Shown: positions 11,845 to 22,542 of the stretch, one piece after another
Position numbering within the stretch: position 1 is the stretch's first letter
How the letters are laid out: every line of letters starts with the position of its first letter
Origin: Corynespora cassiicola
Lineage: Eukaryota; Ascomycota; Dothideomycetes; Pleosporales; Corynesporascaceae
DNA length: 64,000 nt
Direction of reading: 5' to 3'
NCBI GenBank assembly: GCA_022059125.1
Contig: JAEUWY010000006.1
Span: forward strand, 1,984,001-2,048,000
Program-made: the position numbers and the translations under genes
Notes under the pieces: generated by a model
The model's input: only the letters and a program-made list of their open reading frames with translations
Told to the model about the DNA's origin: nothing
Databases searched by the model: none

Positions 11845-12517
11845 TCGAGGACTGTCGTTTTGTGAAAAAGCGCTGGATGATTACTGGATACCACCTCTGC
11901 CTCGTGATCGACAAAGAGGTGAGCCAGCAATAGTAGACTTGGGTGATACTTTAGCTTCGCACACTACGCTTCTTAATTCTTCAAATATGGGCAAGAAATT
12001 GGACCTTTGGTTTGAGAAGTCGATAAACACGCTTTGGAAAGATAATGGATTAGAGTGGTTTCAGAAGTCAACGGAACTGCAAGGAGAGTCGTTAGCTTTA
12101 GGAGAGAAGTGCGGCTGGTGGTCACCGAGCGATTGGTATATGAACTTGGCTAAGGTATTCAAAGGATTAGGATCGAGCAGCGTGATGGATGATCCTTTCG
12201 AATCGAGCCAAACAAGACTGGAAGAAATGAAAGCCCTGTAGCACTTGGAAATAGGGAGGTGACATTAAAAAACTCTATCTCCATAAATGAAGGGAATTCG
12301 ATTTCAAATCAAAATATTGGCTAAAACTCTTACTGACCCACAATATTAATTATATTAAGCTTACTCTTCCGCAGATCCATCCTCCACGGAGGAAATACAA
12401 GGATGGTCCTTCTGGGCTGCGGCGTTATTGTCATTGTTGCTGCTGCCGAACACGCTATTGAGAACAAAGAGCCATATCGTCAAGCGCGCGATTCCCTGTT
12501 TGTTGGAAGCTGCATGA
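11845..12517 (+). CDS. possible decayed multi-exon gene with a membrane segment
   Basis: Two open pieces that may belong together. The first (about 11845-12241) reads as a Trp-rich, probably helical segment ending in LEEMKAL and a stop. The second (12374-12517) follows a pyrimidine-rich CAG acceptor at 12372-12374 and encodes EEIQGWSFWAAALLSLLLLP, a credible transmembrane helix with a basic tail, ending at TGA 12515-12517. I could not find a splice that joins them in frame, nor a start codon. No family is recognised. It may be a pseudogene or chance. Confidence 0.22.
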
Positions 12518-13014
12518 ATACGTGTGTTCCATTTTATATGAACTTCGAGAGTCTTCGAGAGTTGATCATTGTATATGAAGAGAACATGCAGAAAAACCAG
12601 AAGAAAAGAGAGAAGATAGGAAGGCTGAGAGCATCATTGTCTTCGTATTGACATGGATGCAGATGGTATCAATAATTTATTCATCATAATAAGCTTCTGA
12701 ACAATGCGAAATACAAAATACGGACATGTTTTGGTTTGACAACAATGAGAAATCCTATGGAGAAACATCAGCAGCCCAAACACATCGTATGAACTTGCTT
12801 GTCTATGCAGCCAAACTGGTCGGTTAGCAAACTACAAGCAGCTATGAAGATATAAAGCACACTCCTTGGGCGACAATGGGATTAAATGTATCTTTGGTGT
12901 ATCCAGGGCAAGAAACTCTTTTGTGGACTCAATTTGTGTTCTCCATCTGTGGCGTTCTTCTTCCTCCGAGAGAGCAATACTGGAAAACAAGGACATGATT
13001 GAATACGGACAAAG

Positions 13015-13767
13015 ATGGCTGTCAAGAAAACAATATCATCCTCAATCACCCAGATGTCGAATATAAAAGCTCTTCGATCGTTCGATCAAAATGTTTTCTC
13101 TACAACTCCTTCAGTCTCCTATCTATCAACCATGGACGAAATAGTTATCGACACACGACTAGCTCACAGAGTGGGATCTCCAATCCTACCTGTTCTGCCT
13201 GTTTCCTCTTCTTGGATTACTGAAGGTGGTACCATAAACGCTAATATTCATTACGTATCTATTGTACAGACCTTGAAGGACAATGGCATAAATCTGCTTG
13301 AAATGCTGCAATTGATTCGAAAGAACCAATCCGGCCAAGGTGGTCGGACGTTATTGATCATTGCTGATTTCTATCCCAAAATTACTTCTAATTGGGTGCA
13401 AGCTGTTACGGCAACCCGACGATATCTAATTTCTCACGGCTTGGGGGATTTCTTTGTCGAGATAACAGACGTTACCGAGCACCAAGATGAAGCGATCGAC
13501 AAAGATAGTATGGTCCTTTGCCAGAAGTTACTTCCTTCAATCTTCGAAAATATGGGAGGCCATCCATGGGTGACTGTGGATTTTCTGCGCTGTTTCTCCC
13601 ATTTGCATGGGGAAACGAGACCGACAGTTGCTATCTCTGCTGCAGATGCTGACGATGAGCGGTGGTGGGACACGACCTTGCCAAAGATAAAGGAACTTAT
13701 TGACGGCCGCTTGGAACTGAGTCTATTCTGCCTCAAATCGGTTTTTACTGCCGATTTTTTTGACTGA
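13015..13767 (+). CDS. hypothetical protein, unknown fungal family
   Basis: A 250-codon frame from the ATG at 13015. The second in-frame ATG at 13132 (CAACCATGGACG) has a better start context and would give about 211 residues. The composition is protein-like: alternating hydrophobic strands and helices with conserved-looking segments (SWVQ-like NWVQAVTATRRYL, FFVEITD, PWVTVDFLRCFSH). There is no signal peptide or membrane segment. It resembles large-family hypothetical proteins of ascomycetes with no assigned function. The C-terminus switches to unlike sequence (CLKSVFTADFFD) before the stop, so it may be truncated. It lies in a tract of decayed genes, and I cannot say whether it is expressed. 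Confidence 0.5.
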   Translation: MAVKKTISSSITQMSNIKALRSFDQNVFSTTPSVSYLSTMDEIVIDTRLAHRVGSPILPVLPVSSSWITEGGTINANIHYVSIVQTLKDNGINLLEMLQLIRKNQSGQGGRTLLIIADFYPKITSNWVQAVTATRRYLISHGLGDFFVEITDVTEHQDEAIDKDSMVLCQKLLPSIFENMGGHPWVTVDFLRCFSHLHGETRPTVAISAADADDERWWDTTLPKIKELIDGRLELSLFCLKSVFTADFFD

Positions 13768-13962
13768 GAGAAGCCAGATGTAGTGCACAGTAGAATTCGA
13801 TAAATATTACAGCCTGATATAGAATTAGTGTGTGGTGGCCACGTTGTGGAGACTTCAATGGTGTAGTCGAGACTTGATGGAATATTCGTCAAAGGTGTTG
13901 AGGTGGAGTTCCACGGTTCATAGCACCAACAACATGTACTAATATAAAACAAAGGAGCAGGA

Positions 13963-15007
13963 TCAAAACAATACAGCTCCTTTGCTCAAGAATCTCATCC
14001 TCCAAGGTCCCCTTGACGACTGGGGAGCAACGGAATCACGCGCGGAGTGCCTGCCGGATAGATCAGAATTATGCTCCGGTAGCTCACAGATGTATGAAGC
14101 AGATTCAGGCAGCCTTTTGCCCCTAGGATTTGTCGCGCCATTCGTGATGGAGTTAGAAGCGTACGTTGGGGCGCGAGACCGCCCGAACATCCAAAGTGCC
14201 ACTTAGCCGATAAGGGCAAGGACCACCGTGCCTCCCACCGCCGAGCCTGCAATTATACCCGTGTTGTTTGATTTGGATGAACTGACATCTTGATCTACCG
14301 GAACAGCTGAAGATGAGGGTATTGGTCCAACGGGACTGGGAGATGCCTGCGGTGTGGCTGTGACGAATGTAGTGGGAGTTTTCGTTGTTGTCACACTCGT
14401 TGACACGACAAGTGCTTTTTTGCTCACTTGTCAGACGAACTATTCCTGAAATTTTCGATGACAGACTGACCTGAGGAGGGCAGTACCCCGTAAACCAATG
14501 TAGTTGCCTGCTTTCCGTCCCTCTTTACGCCGCAGTCAATCATTGTTGTGCCATTTATGTCACCCATCGACGAGTACAGAATATCCGTAAAGCATTGATC
14601 ATCTCCAGCGCTATTGCTTCTATGAGCAATCGCCATAGTACTTGCCACATCGGCGCTTACCAGAACGACGATTTGGATCCGAACATGATATATCCCGCTG
14701 AGCAAATCGTTGGGATGGTACAAGTTGAAGAGACATCGGATGGAAATTCTGAATAGCAGATTGAGTACATGTCGTTTTGGACATCAATATAATAGTATTC
14801 TGCTGGATAAGTTATGGGGCCCCCTGTGATCATGTTAAGAAGTGCATTCTAACAGACACAGCTTGATGAGCACGAACAAATTATTTGACCTCCTTCCTCT
14901 TCAGCAGAATAGTATCCCAAAGTAACATCATAATCCGAAGATGCAGTTGTACCCATCTCTTCTGAACCGGAGGATAGTGCTAGGATGGAAATAACTGATG
15001 CAATCAT
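13963..15007 (-). pseudogene. Mid2-like single-pass membrane protein paralogue, nonsense-mutated
   Basis: Three exons splice in phase: 15007-14661, 14610-14471 and 14414-13963 (donors GTAAGC and GTCAGT). They encode a short N-terminal hydrophobic stretch (MIASVISILALSSG), a Cys-rich ectodomain, a Ser/Thr/Pro-rich stalk and a transmembrane helix (GIIAGSAVGGTVVLALIG). Two in-frame stops break it: TAG at 14849-14851 in the ectodomain, and TAA at 14203-14205 inside the membrane helix. After the TAA the same frame continues VALWMFGRSR with a cytosolic tail. The first stop could instead lie in a small intron (GTCAAA...CACAG). The second has no such escape. The first intron falls at the same Cys codon, same phase, as in the gene at 15810-16834, which shows tandem duplication. 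A product ending at 14203 would have a half membrane anchor. Confidence 0.68.
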
Positions 15008-15809
15008 TGTAGTAAGTCAGCTATAACGATGCGTAATGGCAACGAAATACCTAGAGGAGAAAAACAATGTTACTCAGTGTGAAAAGCAGCAAATTTCGCC
15101 TGTGCGGCTGGAAGGGGGGTAATAATACCCATTTCAATGGCCCACGCGCTTTATCTTCGGGATTCAACCCCTTTACGTCCTGAGTAATCGTTCAACTCTA
15201 GTCAGGTGGTGGGTGCCATTACATGTTTTTGGCCCCTCGAGCAAAATTGTATGCGCACAGCCTGACCGGTTCCATGCATAGAAAACGAAAAAGACTCAAT
15301 GGGTTCCCATGATGAGGGGAGGGGATGTTGGTGCAACATTTTTAGCGTGCCTTATTGGATGCTGGGACTGGAGCTAATATGCGTTAGCAGGAAGGGCAGA
15401 CGTAGTGTAGCAATGGTTTATATTGTCGCATGAGTGAAAGAGATCTGATAGGCACACGTTTTCATGATGAGAAAATTCGGGTCGCTATTTTGGTTCACAC
15501 ATACTTGACAGTTTTAATGCTACATGAGCCAGGATAGAGGCTTGCGACGCCACTCTCAATTCTATTATAGAGGAAAAGTTGCTGGCTCGACGCAGCGTGG
15601 TTGTTTCATGGAAACAAAATCAATTATTCGGAATATGACAATGACATGTTCGCGATCTTTACTTTAGACTAGACTCCCGGCAATCTACTCAATCTGTTTA
15701 AAAATAAATGGTGCGAAGAAAAGGCCTAGATTGATCCCTGCTATTTACTAAATCCATGTCGTTCACTTCGTGTCTCGTAACATCGCCCTTGACCGGGTCT
15801 CCGTGGAGA
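15008..15809. other. gap between the two membrane-protein paralogues
   Basis: AT-rich sequence with no open frame of note. It presumably contains the promoter of the downstream (left-hand) paralogue and the 3' end of the right-hand one. Confidence 0.5.
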
Positions 15810-16834
15810 CTAGATCTCAACCCTCTCTAAATATGTCGGCCGAGCCTGAGGGGTTCGTTCCGTACTATGAGAGCCAGACGGTTTCTCAGGCATGTAATAC
15901 GACATGTGATTCATCTGATCAGGGGTGATTGGGGTGCGCAGGCGATTTCGACGAACCAAAAAGAAAACTACCGCGCCAATGAGAGCGAGAGCTACTACCC
16001 CGCCTACAACACTACCCACTATGACATTGACATTGTTTGAGGATGAACCAGATAAAGATATATCCGAAGATGTGGCAGTGGGTAGGTTTCCCAGCGATTG
16101 GCCGGGGCTGGGGGATGAGTCGCTTGCCGTAGTAGCGTCGGCGGTGGGTGTATGGGCTGGTGGCATATGTCAACGTTCGAAAAATAGATTCAGAATAACT
16201 TTGGGATTTGAATCTACTTACAATGTGCGGATGAAGTTCTTTGATACTGTTTTCGATAGATATATTGTGTCGTATCATATACTATCCCATATCCACCAAC
16301 GCAAAATGCACTAGTCAATCCATCCGTGGCACCTTCTGATGTCAACCAAATATATTCCTCACAGTGTCCTATGCTATGAGTGGCACTGCATATTGGGTTT
16401 TTTAGTCATTATCTCCGATAATATTGGAGGGCAGCGCGACTAACCAGTTGGATGATGTCCATCTCCCCCGAAGAATAGCACTGGAACACTCAGTGAACCA
16501 GTCGACTGCCTTAGATGAAGTTACTGTCGTAAAGCTCCCCGTAATTAGGCTGAGTTCACCAATATTGTAGTAACTGCCGGATATTGTAGAGTAATGGCTG
16601 TGAAATTGAACCATGTCCCCTAGTCACATCAACAACGAGGATCGACCTCATTCACGAAAAAATGAACTCACACAAAATAGAGCCTGTAGATTCACCGGCA
16701 GATGTGTAGCCAAGTATAACATGGCCGAAGTGTGCAGTGGTTCCATCTGTACTATGGTGCTCCATGTCGATATCATTCGGCAAGGAACAAGTACATAAAA
16801 GACGCGCAAGTATCCAGAAAAGTAGCTGAGAACT
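15810..16834 (-). CDS. Mid2/Wsc-like single-pass membrane protein
   Basis: Well-supported exons are 16156-15810, 16385-16222, and one ending at 16445. Introns have GTAAGT...CACCAG and GTTAGT...TGCAG borders and join in phase. The product has a Cys-containing ectodomain (HSIGHCEEYIWL, SAFCVGGYG), a Ser/Thr/Pro-rich stalk, a membrane helix (IVGSVVGGVVALALIGAVVF) followed at once by LVRRNRLR, and a ~40-residue polar tail. This is the architecture of fungal cell-surface sensors such as Mid2 and Wsc. Upstream, a hydrophobic signal-like segment (LLFWILARLLCTCSLP) and VILGYTSAGESTG match the paralogue at 13963-15007. The start codon and exon order at the N-terminus are unresolved: no ATG opens the signal-like frame, and a further intron around 16530-16670 is needed. 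The 5' boundary given is the last upstream stop. Confidence 0.58.
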
Positions 16835-17685
16835 CTATGATGTTCAATTTCAATTTCAATTTTGTACAAATCTGGTTCGTTATCTACGACATGAAATATT
16901 GAGATATGACCTTCCGTCTGAATTGCAGGTAGAGTTGCGAGTTAAATCAATATCGCATGATAGACCCCAACCTTGGCAGATTCTACTACTGGTCAAGTAC
17001 CACAGCCTTCTTCATAATCCAAACCTAAGATTGCTTGCTTCTTCTCTTCAAGTCAAAACATTGGTCTTGAACGATTTTTTGCCGGAACTAGTCTCAGCCC
17101 ACGCCGTGCTGTTTGGTACAGTTAGAGCGCCACAGCATCATGGGATCTTTTTATTCACCATTTGCAGCCCCAAATCGCAGCATACCGGGGAGTATTATCT
17201 ATTTAGGGTAAGAGCGGGGCTAGAAACACGTAAGATACCGGGATATTGAAGTTCCTCGCGAACGAATAGGAACAGAAAGGCTTGCATGTATGACGCGTTC
17301 GATCTGTGGAGAATCTTCGCCCTGTTGAGAATTCTTTCAAAAGACGCGGGCGACAGATTAATTATGATACAGACATACCGTTGGAACGGTCAAATAAAGA
17401 TGGTGACGCTATTTCATTAGAGCGCGGTGTAATACTAGGCCCGGGTAGAGGGTAGCATCTGGCCCCCAAAACACATGCAGCAAGGCTAGCGACAACATCA
17501 ATCACCCTATGCCGAACATCCAGACAATCATTTATTCGAAACGGCCCTGTGCACGGCCTCAGCGGCGTAGCAACACGCGCCTATCCCCCGCCTTTCCAAT
17601 TTAGCCTTTAACCCCACGGGCCTTTGGAAAAAATGCTTGCCAGCTTTTTCATACTCTCCTTTCTCCATCACAGCCTTGTAGACCG
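16835..17685. other. intergenic, no gene seen
   Basis: AT-rich on the left, becoming GC-richer toward the dehydrogenase gene. Open frames are short and unsupported. The last ~250 bases are the 3' flank of the minus-strand dehydrogenase. Confidence 0.5.
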
Positions 17686-19032
17686 TCAAAATAGCCCCCT
17701 AACTAATCTCTCCACCTTCTCATACAATTCCCCTCCCTCCTGCCCCGTCGCCCTCTGCGTAATGACCGGCAATTGATCCACCCCCACCTCATAATTCCTC
17801 AAGTCGGCATCCAATTCCAACTCCCTCACAAGCTGCAAAACCCTCTCACCCACCCTCTCCGCATCCTTGGCCTCATCCCCCATCGACCTCTCCCCAAGGA
17901 ACGGCAGTAGTCGCGAAATCTGCTCCGCCGCCTCTTTTTCACCGGCCTTGAGTTTGACAACATGCCCAAGGGTAAGACAGGACGTGATCCCGTGTGGAAT
18001 GCCGTAAGGCGAGCCCAGCGCATAGCCCAGGGCGTGCGATAACCCGAGCCCGCCTTTGATATTCGTCCCCAGCGCGCCCAGCGACGCGAACGCCGCGAGC
18101 TGGAGCTGCGTGACCACGTCCTCGTCCTTGGGGTCGGCCTTGTACCTGGGCAGGTACTTGAAGAGTGTGGCCGCGGCCTGGAGCGTGAGCCAGCGGGCCG
18201 GCATCTCCGTGGCGGTGGGGTGGTACAGGAGCTCGATAGCGTGGTCGAGGGCGCGGAGCCCGGTGCTCATCCACAGCCTTTGGGGCGTGTGCAGCGCGAA
18301 CGAGGCGTCGTAGAGGATGGCGTGGGGGACAAGTTCCTTGGCGCGCACGCCGGTTTTTATGCCGGTTGATTCGGTGTAGCCGGCCATCATGGTGCATTCG
18401 CTTGCCGAGAGGGTGGTCGGGATGGCGATGTGGTGGAGCCAGGTTCCGCCCTGCGTGTGGAGCCGGTATGAGATGGCTTTCGCAGAGTCGATGGGGCTGC
18501 CGCCGCCGATGCTGATTACGGTGTCAACAGAGGAGTCGTTTTTTACAATGGTGGTGGCTTCGTCGAGTTGGGCGACGGGGGCGTGCTCGCCGATTTTGGA
18601 AAAGGTGCCGGCGTGGCGGGAACCTAGGATTTCTTCGACTTGCTTGACCAGGGGAGTTTTGGTGGCTAGGGAATTGCCAGTGATGATGAACGCTTTGCTA
18701 GTCTCGTTGGGTAGACAGTCCAGGAGATGTTTGGATACAGATGCCGGTCCATAATACAACTTTTGCAGTTGAGTTGGCTGCCACAGCCCGCTCAATGGGT
18801 GGTTTGTCGCGTCAGTCATTTTGTGATGTGAAGATTTTAATCGAAGCTGATGGGTTTCTCGTACTGTCCTAGGTATCCAGTCGCGACGAGGAATGGCTCT
18901 CGAGGACAGTGTAGAGAAAACGTCCCCGCCTTTCAAGGTGCTGATGTAACGATTGGGTAAGCAACAAGTATTGATGATCTGCGGAGGGCGTGCCGTGACC
19001 GTAGCTGTGTAACGTCGTGAGATGGAGTACAT
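17686..19032 (-). CDS. iron-containing (group III) alcohol dehydrogenase, maleylacetate-reductase type
   Basis: An uninterrupted frame of 448 residues. From Met72 (18819) the protein has the usual ~377-residue length of the maleylacetate-reductase branch of Fe-ADHs. The NAD(P) site is GGGSPIDSAKA. Likely metal ligands lie in LRALDHAIE, GLSHALGYALG and GIPHGIT, with a catalytic-domain Asp in YDASFAL. These enzymes reduce maleylacetate or related ketones/aldehydes with NAD(P)H. The 71 residues before Met72 are rich in Arg, Ser and Thr with few acidic residues, as expected for a mitochondrial presequence. Both starts are possible, and I extend the call to the first ATG because the frame stays open. 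No aromatic-degradation genes are adjacent, so the substrate is open. Confidence 0.87.
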   Translation of the reverse strand: MYSISRRYTATVTARPPQIINTCCLPNRYISTLKGGDVFSTLSSRAIPRRDWIPRTVRETHQLRLKSSHHKMTDATNHPLSGLWQPTQLQKLYYGPASVSKHLLDCLPNETSKAFIITGNSLATKTPLVKQVEEILGSRHAGTFSKIGEHAPVAQLDEATTIVKNDSSVDTVISIGGGSPIDSAKAISYRLHTQGGTWLHHIAIPTTLSASECTMMAGYTESTGIKTGVRAKELVPHAILYDASFALHTPQRLWMSTGLRALDHAIELLYHPTATEMPARWLTLQAAATLFKYLPRYKADPKDEDVVTQLQLAAFASLGALGTNIKGGLGLSHALGYALGSPYGIPHGITSCLTLGHVVKLKAGEKEAAEQISRLLPFLGERSMGDEAKDAERVGERVLQLVRELELDADLRNYEVGVDQLPVITQRATGQEGGELYEKVERLVRGLF

Positions 19033-19626
19033 GGGGAAACTCTAAGCTTTAATACATCTAGCTCTCCCTGAGAACGGAATTAGAGGTGGTGTTGAAGTTG
19101 GGAGGTGACGTAATAGGTATTGGTCCGTCGTTGTTTCAGCCGAGGTTAGCGTGGGTACGGAATTGCAGCGCAGTTGTAAGACACGGCCGGCTGTAGCCAT
19201 GGCCAAATTATGGTGGTTATTCTTCGCCAATAGCTCTAGCTATATAGTAGGAAGGGGTGATCAGTACCGTTGAGGGTAGCTGATCGGGTATCTCGTAGAG
19301 CCATCCGCCGTTTTTTATCGCCAAGTTTTGATATATCCATCATAGCCTCATTATGGTCGTCAGGTTGAATCGACGCCTCTCTGATGCAGATTTTGCCCAG
19401 ATCTTTTATGCAAGATACAATTGAAATGCCCAGAACCCCACACCTGCCTGCTCCACGAGTAGGAAAACAATGAAAAGAATAGGAACATAACGAGAGAATA
19501 AAACAATACTGTTGAAGCGAAGGCGCCGAGTATACTGACAACAATGGTTGAATCGTGATGAGTAACGCCTGGAAATGAAAGCGGTCTTCCGTGTTGAATG
19601 CAGCAAGATCGTAAAGTCGTCAAAAA
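19033..19626. other. intergenic between dehydrogenase and MTHFR genes
   Basis: It holds the dehydrogenase promoter and the MTHFR 3' flank. Nothing else is recognisable. Confidence 0.5.
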
Positions 19627-21670
19627 TTAGTTGGAGAGCTGAACGTTGCTGATGCCGTTTGTCACCGCTGACGCGGCAGACTTGATGGCATCAATGGCAC
19701 CGTTTACGTGGGACTCCTGTCCGTTAGTAGCAGGTTTTTCGCCGTTCTCTACGTGGCCGTTTTGGGCTCCAGTTGAGTGAAGTTCCTTTTCCATGTCTTT
19801 GACACTGAGACCGTCGAAGAGGGGGAAAATTCCGTGTTGTACATGGAAGTCGTTGTGCACTAAATTTCATATTAGTCAAAGGAGAATGCGAAGCGGCTAG
19901 AAAGAAAGACTGACCGATATTGACCAGGTACCAAGTATCCATGACGTCTTCGATGACATAGCGAGAAGGGCTTATGGAAGGGTGGCAGTTTGCCCAGTCC
20001 TGTCCAAGCCTGTAAAATTCATCTTTCCAGGCAAGGAAGCTGACAGTCTCGACGATGGTAGGCTGCACAATTTCCTTTCCGGGGAAAACACCCCAAGTGA
20101 CGGCATTTGGTCCGTCGCCGGGAGAGTTTGTCTTCAAGTCGCCGTCCTTGTTCACAGCGTAGTAGGTGAGGTCTGGGTTCCGCTCGATCCTAGTGATGAG
20201 CTCGGCGAGGTGCTCCGGAGACACTAGCACCTCAAGGTACGCTTTCTGATAAACGTATCCATTGCGAGGACCCCATCCATACACTTGGTCAGATGACTTG
20301 GCAGCATTGACAGCTGGCTGGGAATTGATGGTGAAGAAGCCGCGGCGATTGAGATCGATGAGGTTCTCCTGGATGGTGCTTGCTTCCGTGGAAATAGCCT
20401 GTTCACTCCATGGGAGCGACTCGAGCTGACCCTTCATGTAACGAACGAAGATGTCTGATATGTCCTTGATGGATTTTGGCGTACCCCAGAGTTTGATGTT
20501 CTGCTCGTTGGTGCCCTTCAGGCCGACACCGTACGCATCCAATTCACCAAAAGCGGGAGACCTTGCGTCACCCCAACGACCATTGGGAAACTCATCCCAG
20601 TCCTGGGTGCGAGCGACATAGGAGCGGTTGCGGTTGCGCCAGAAGATGGGTCGTACATTCTCGTCGCGGCGGTTGAGACCAAGCGAGGGCCTCCATGGCA
20701 ACGGCTTCTCCAATGGGCTCTCGACATCAGGAAGCATTTCCAATTCTTCAAGGACCATGCGAGTGGCTTGTGCAAGGTTCATGGTGTAGAAGTGCAGATG
20801 GGTAATGCCGGCGTCAATCAACTTGCGGCACATCTCTGCCACCAATTCCTTTCCGACCTCACGGACCTCGACATCGTCATTCTTGACAGGCTCGAGGGCC
20901 GCAGTCCAATGAGGGGGGATGTTGCATTGGGTCCAGTTGGCTCGGCGAAGGAAGGCTGCGTACGTGTGGATAGGCATGATTCCTGGGATGATGGGGACAT
21001 CGACGCCCTTGGCGCGCACCTTGTTCACCCACTCCAAGAAGAGGTCGGTATCGTAAAACATTTGGGTAACAATGAAGGTAGCACCAGCATCGACCTTTTC
21101 CTTGAGATGGTCAATGAGCTCGTCCACATCCCGGTTGTCGTCGCATCCTTCCGAGTACCCCGCAACACCAATGTCGAAATGATTGCCGTAACGATCGCGA
21201 ATGTACTTGACCAGGTCTTTGGCGTAGCGGAAACCGCCAGTGGTGGCCTCCCATTTTTCCTTTTCTCTGGGGGGGTCTCCTCTAAGGGCGAGGATGTTGG
21301 TGCAGCCGGCATTGTATGCTTCCTTCAGCGCCTCGTCGAGCTTTGACTTTTCCATGTCGGTACAGGTAAGGTGCATGCACGTCTCGAGGCCGTAGACAGA
21401 CTGGGCCACCTTGACCATCTCGACAGTGAGGTGTGACAGACGGCCGCCGGCGCCCCAGGTGACATCGATGAACTGTGGACCAAAGCCATGCATGCGGTCC
21501 ATGCGGTCGTAGAGATTCTGCACACCCTGGATACCGGGTTAATACGGCTGTACGCCTGGCAGTCAAGGGGTTGTTCTACGCACCTGGGCGGTCTTGGGAG
21601 GAAAGAATTCGAAGGAGAAGGTGGGTTTGCCCTCAGCCCGGGCTTGGGCCAACTTCTGCGAAATGTGCAT
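19627..21670 (-). CDS. MET13: methylenetetrahydrofolate reductase
   Basis: Three exons: 21670-21584 (MHISQKLAQARAEGKPTFSF...), 21526-19915 and 19859-19627, joined in phase (GTGCGT...CAG; GTCAGT...TTTAG) to give 643 residues. The enzyme reduces 5,10-methylene-THF to 5-methyl-THF for methionine synthesis in the cytosol. The N-terminal TIM barrel carries the catalytic Glu in FEFFPPKT, the FAD/folate-site segments DVTWGAGG, TCTDM, ALRGDPP and TQMFYD, and HLHFYTMN at its end. The C-terminal regulatory half characteristic of eukaryotic enzymes follows (WGTPKSIKDISDIF, GWGPRNGYVYQKAYLE, VTWGVFPGKEI). GVQNLYDRMDRM after exon 1 matches the MET13 rather than the MET12 branch. The last exon adds an unusual Ala/Asn/Gly-rich tail of about 55 residues after HGIFPLF. 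Confidence 0.95.
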
Positions 21671-22542
21671 GGCGGCGGTCTAGGAGAGGTAATGGAGTGT
21701 GGCGGGCGATGGAGGGCAAGGAGGAGAAGAGGAAATAAACAAAAGAGACGTCGACGTCAGTGACTCTGCAGCACGAAGCACGTTAGCACGGCATGTTGAT
21801 ATTTGGCGCAGGAGTTGGGGCTGGGGCGTCTGGGAGGTGCGGTTGGCTTACCAGGGTCCTAGGCTGCTCACCGCAACGCACCCCGCGCACTGTAAAACGC
21901 TTCCACTAGCTATCCGAAGTAGCGAACGCGGGCCCAACGATCCGCGAGATGACGCTGCATGTACCACGGCCGATTGCGTGCAAGGGACTGGGAGCTCTGT
22001 GGCAGGTGGGATGAGAAATTTGAGGTGAAAGAGGAGAAGTGGCTAGCGTCGACGCTCGTGAATCGGAGGGACAATCGGCGCCAAGAGTTGGAGATGTTCC
22101 TTGCGGACGCCGACGCCGCCGCCCAAAGGCCCCGTCTTCGGCCAATTGAGCGTCACCTTCCTGTCTGGACGACTCGACGCCCATCTCGGCGTCCGTCGCT
22201 CGCGCTGCGCGTCTGGCGTGAATTTGCATCGCGCATCCAGTGTCGAGTACCAGTGTACGCAGTCTGCGGTGCACAAAGGGTCCACGCGCGAAGTGGCGTG
22301 CCCCCCGGCCTGGGGCGTCGGCATGGCTGTCGTAGCCCTGGGACGTACCACAGTTCGGTTTGCCGCATGCAGTAATCCTGCAGCGGGCGGGCATGCCACA
22401 TGTTTAAATCTCCCCGCCGCGACCTCGACACAGGTAGTCAGCTGTCACTTCAAGCACTCACTCGTCCCTAGCCACAGCATCCATCTGCTACCGTTGCCGT
22501 TGCCGTTGCCGTTGCCGTCGCCGCCGCCGTTAACCCTCCACG
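21671..22542. promoter_or_regulatory. divergent promoter region of MTHFR and TIM-like genes
   Basis: 872 bases between two genes transcribed away from each other, so both promoters must lie here. It is GC-rich, and long overlapping frames in it are compositional artefacts. A CCGTTG hexamer is repeated next to the right-hand start codon. Confidence 0.55.
22492..22532 (+). repeat. (CCGTTG)n leader repeat
   Basis: About four CCGTTG units decaying into CCGTCG and CCGCCG, ending 10 bases before the ATG at 22543, probably within the 5' untranslated leader. Confidence 0.85.

Noticed and set aside
13434..13952. 172-codon minus-strand frame
   Set aside because: Antisense to the hypothetical protein at 13015-13767 and without recognisable motifs.
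20768..21346. 192-codon plus-strand frame
   Set aside because: Antisense shadow of MTHFR exon 2.
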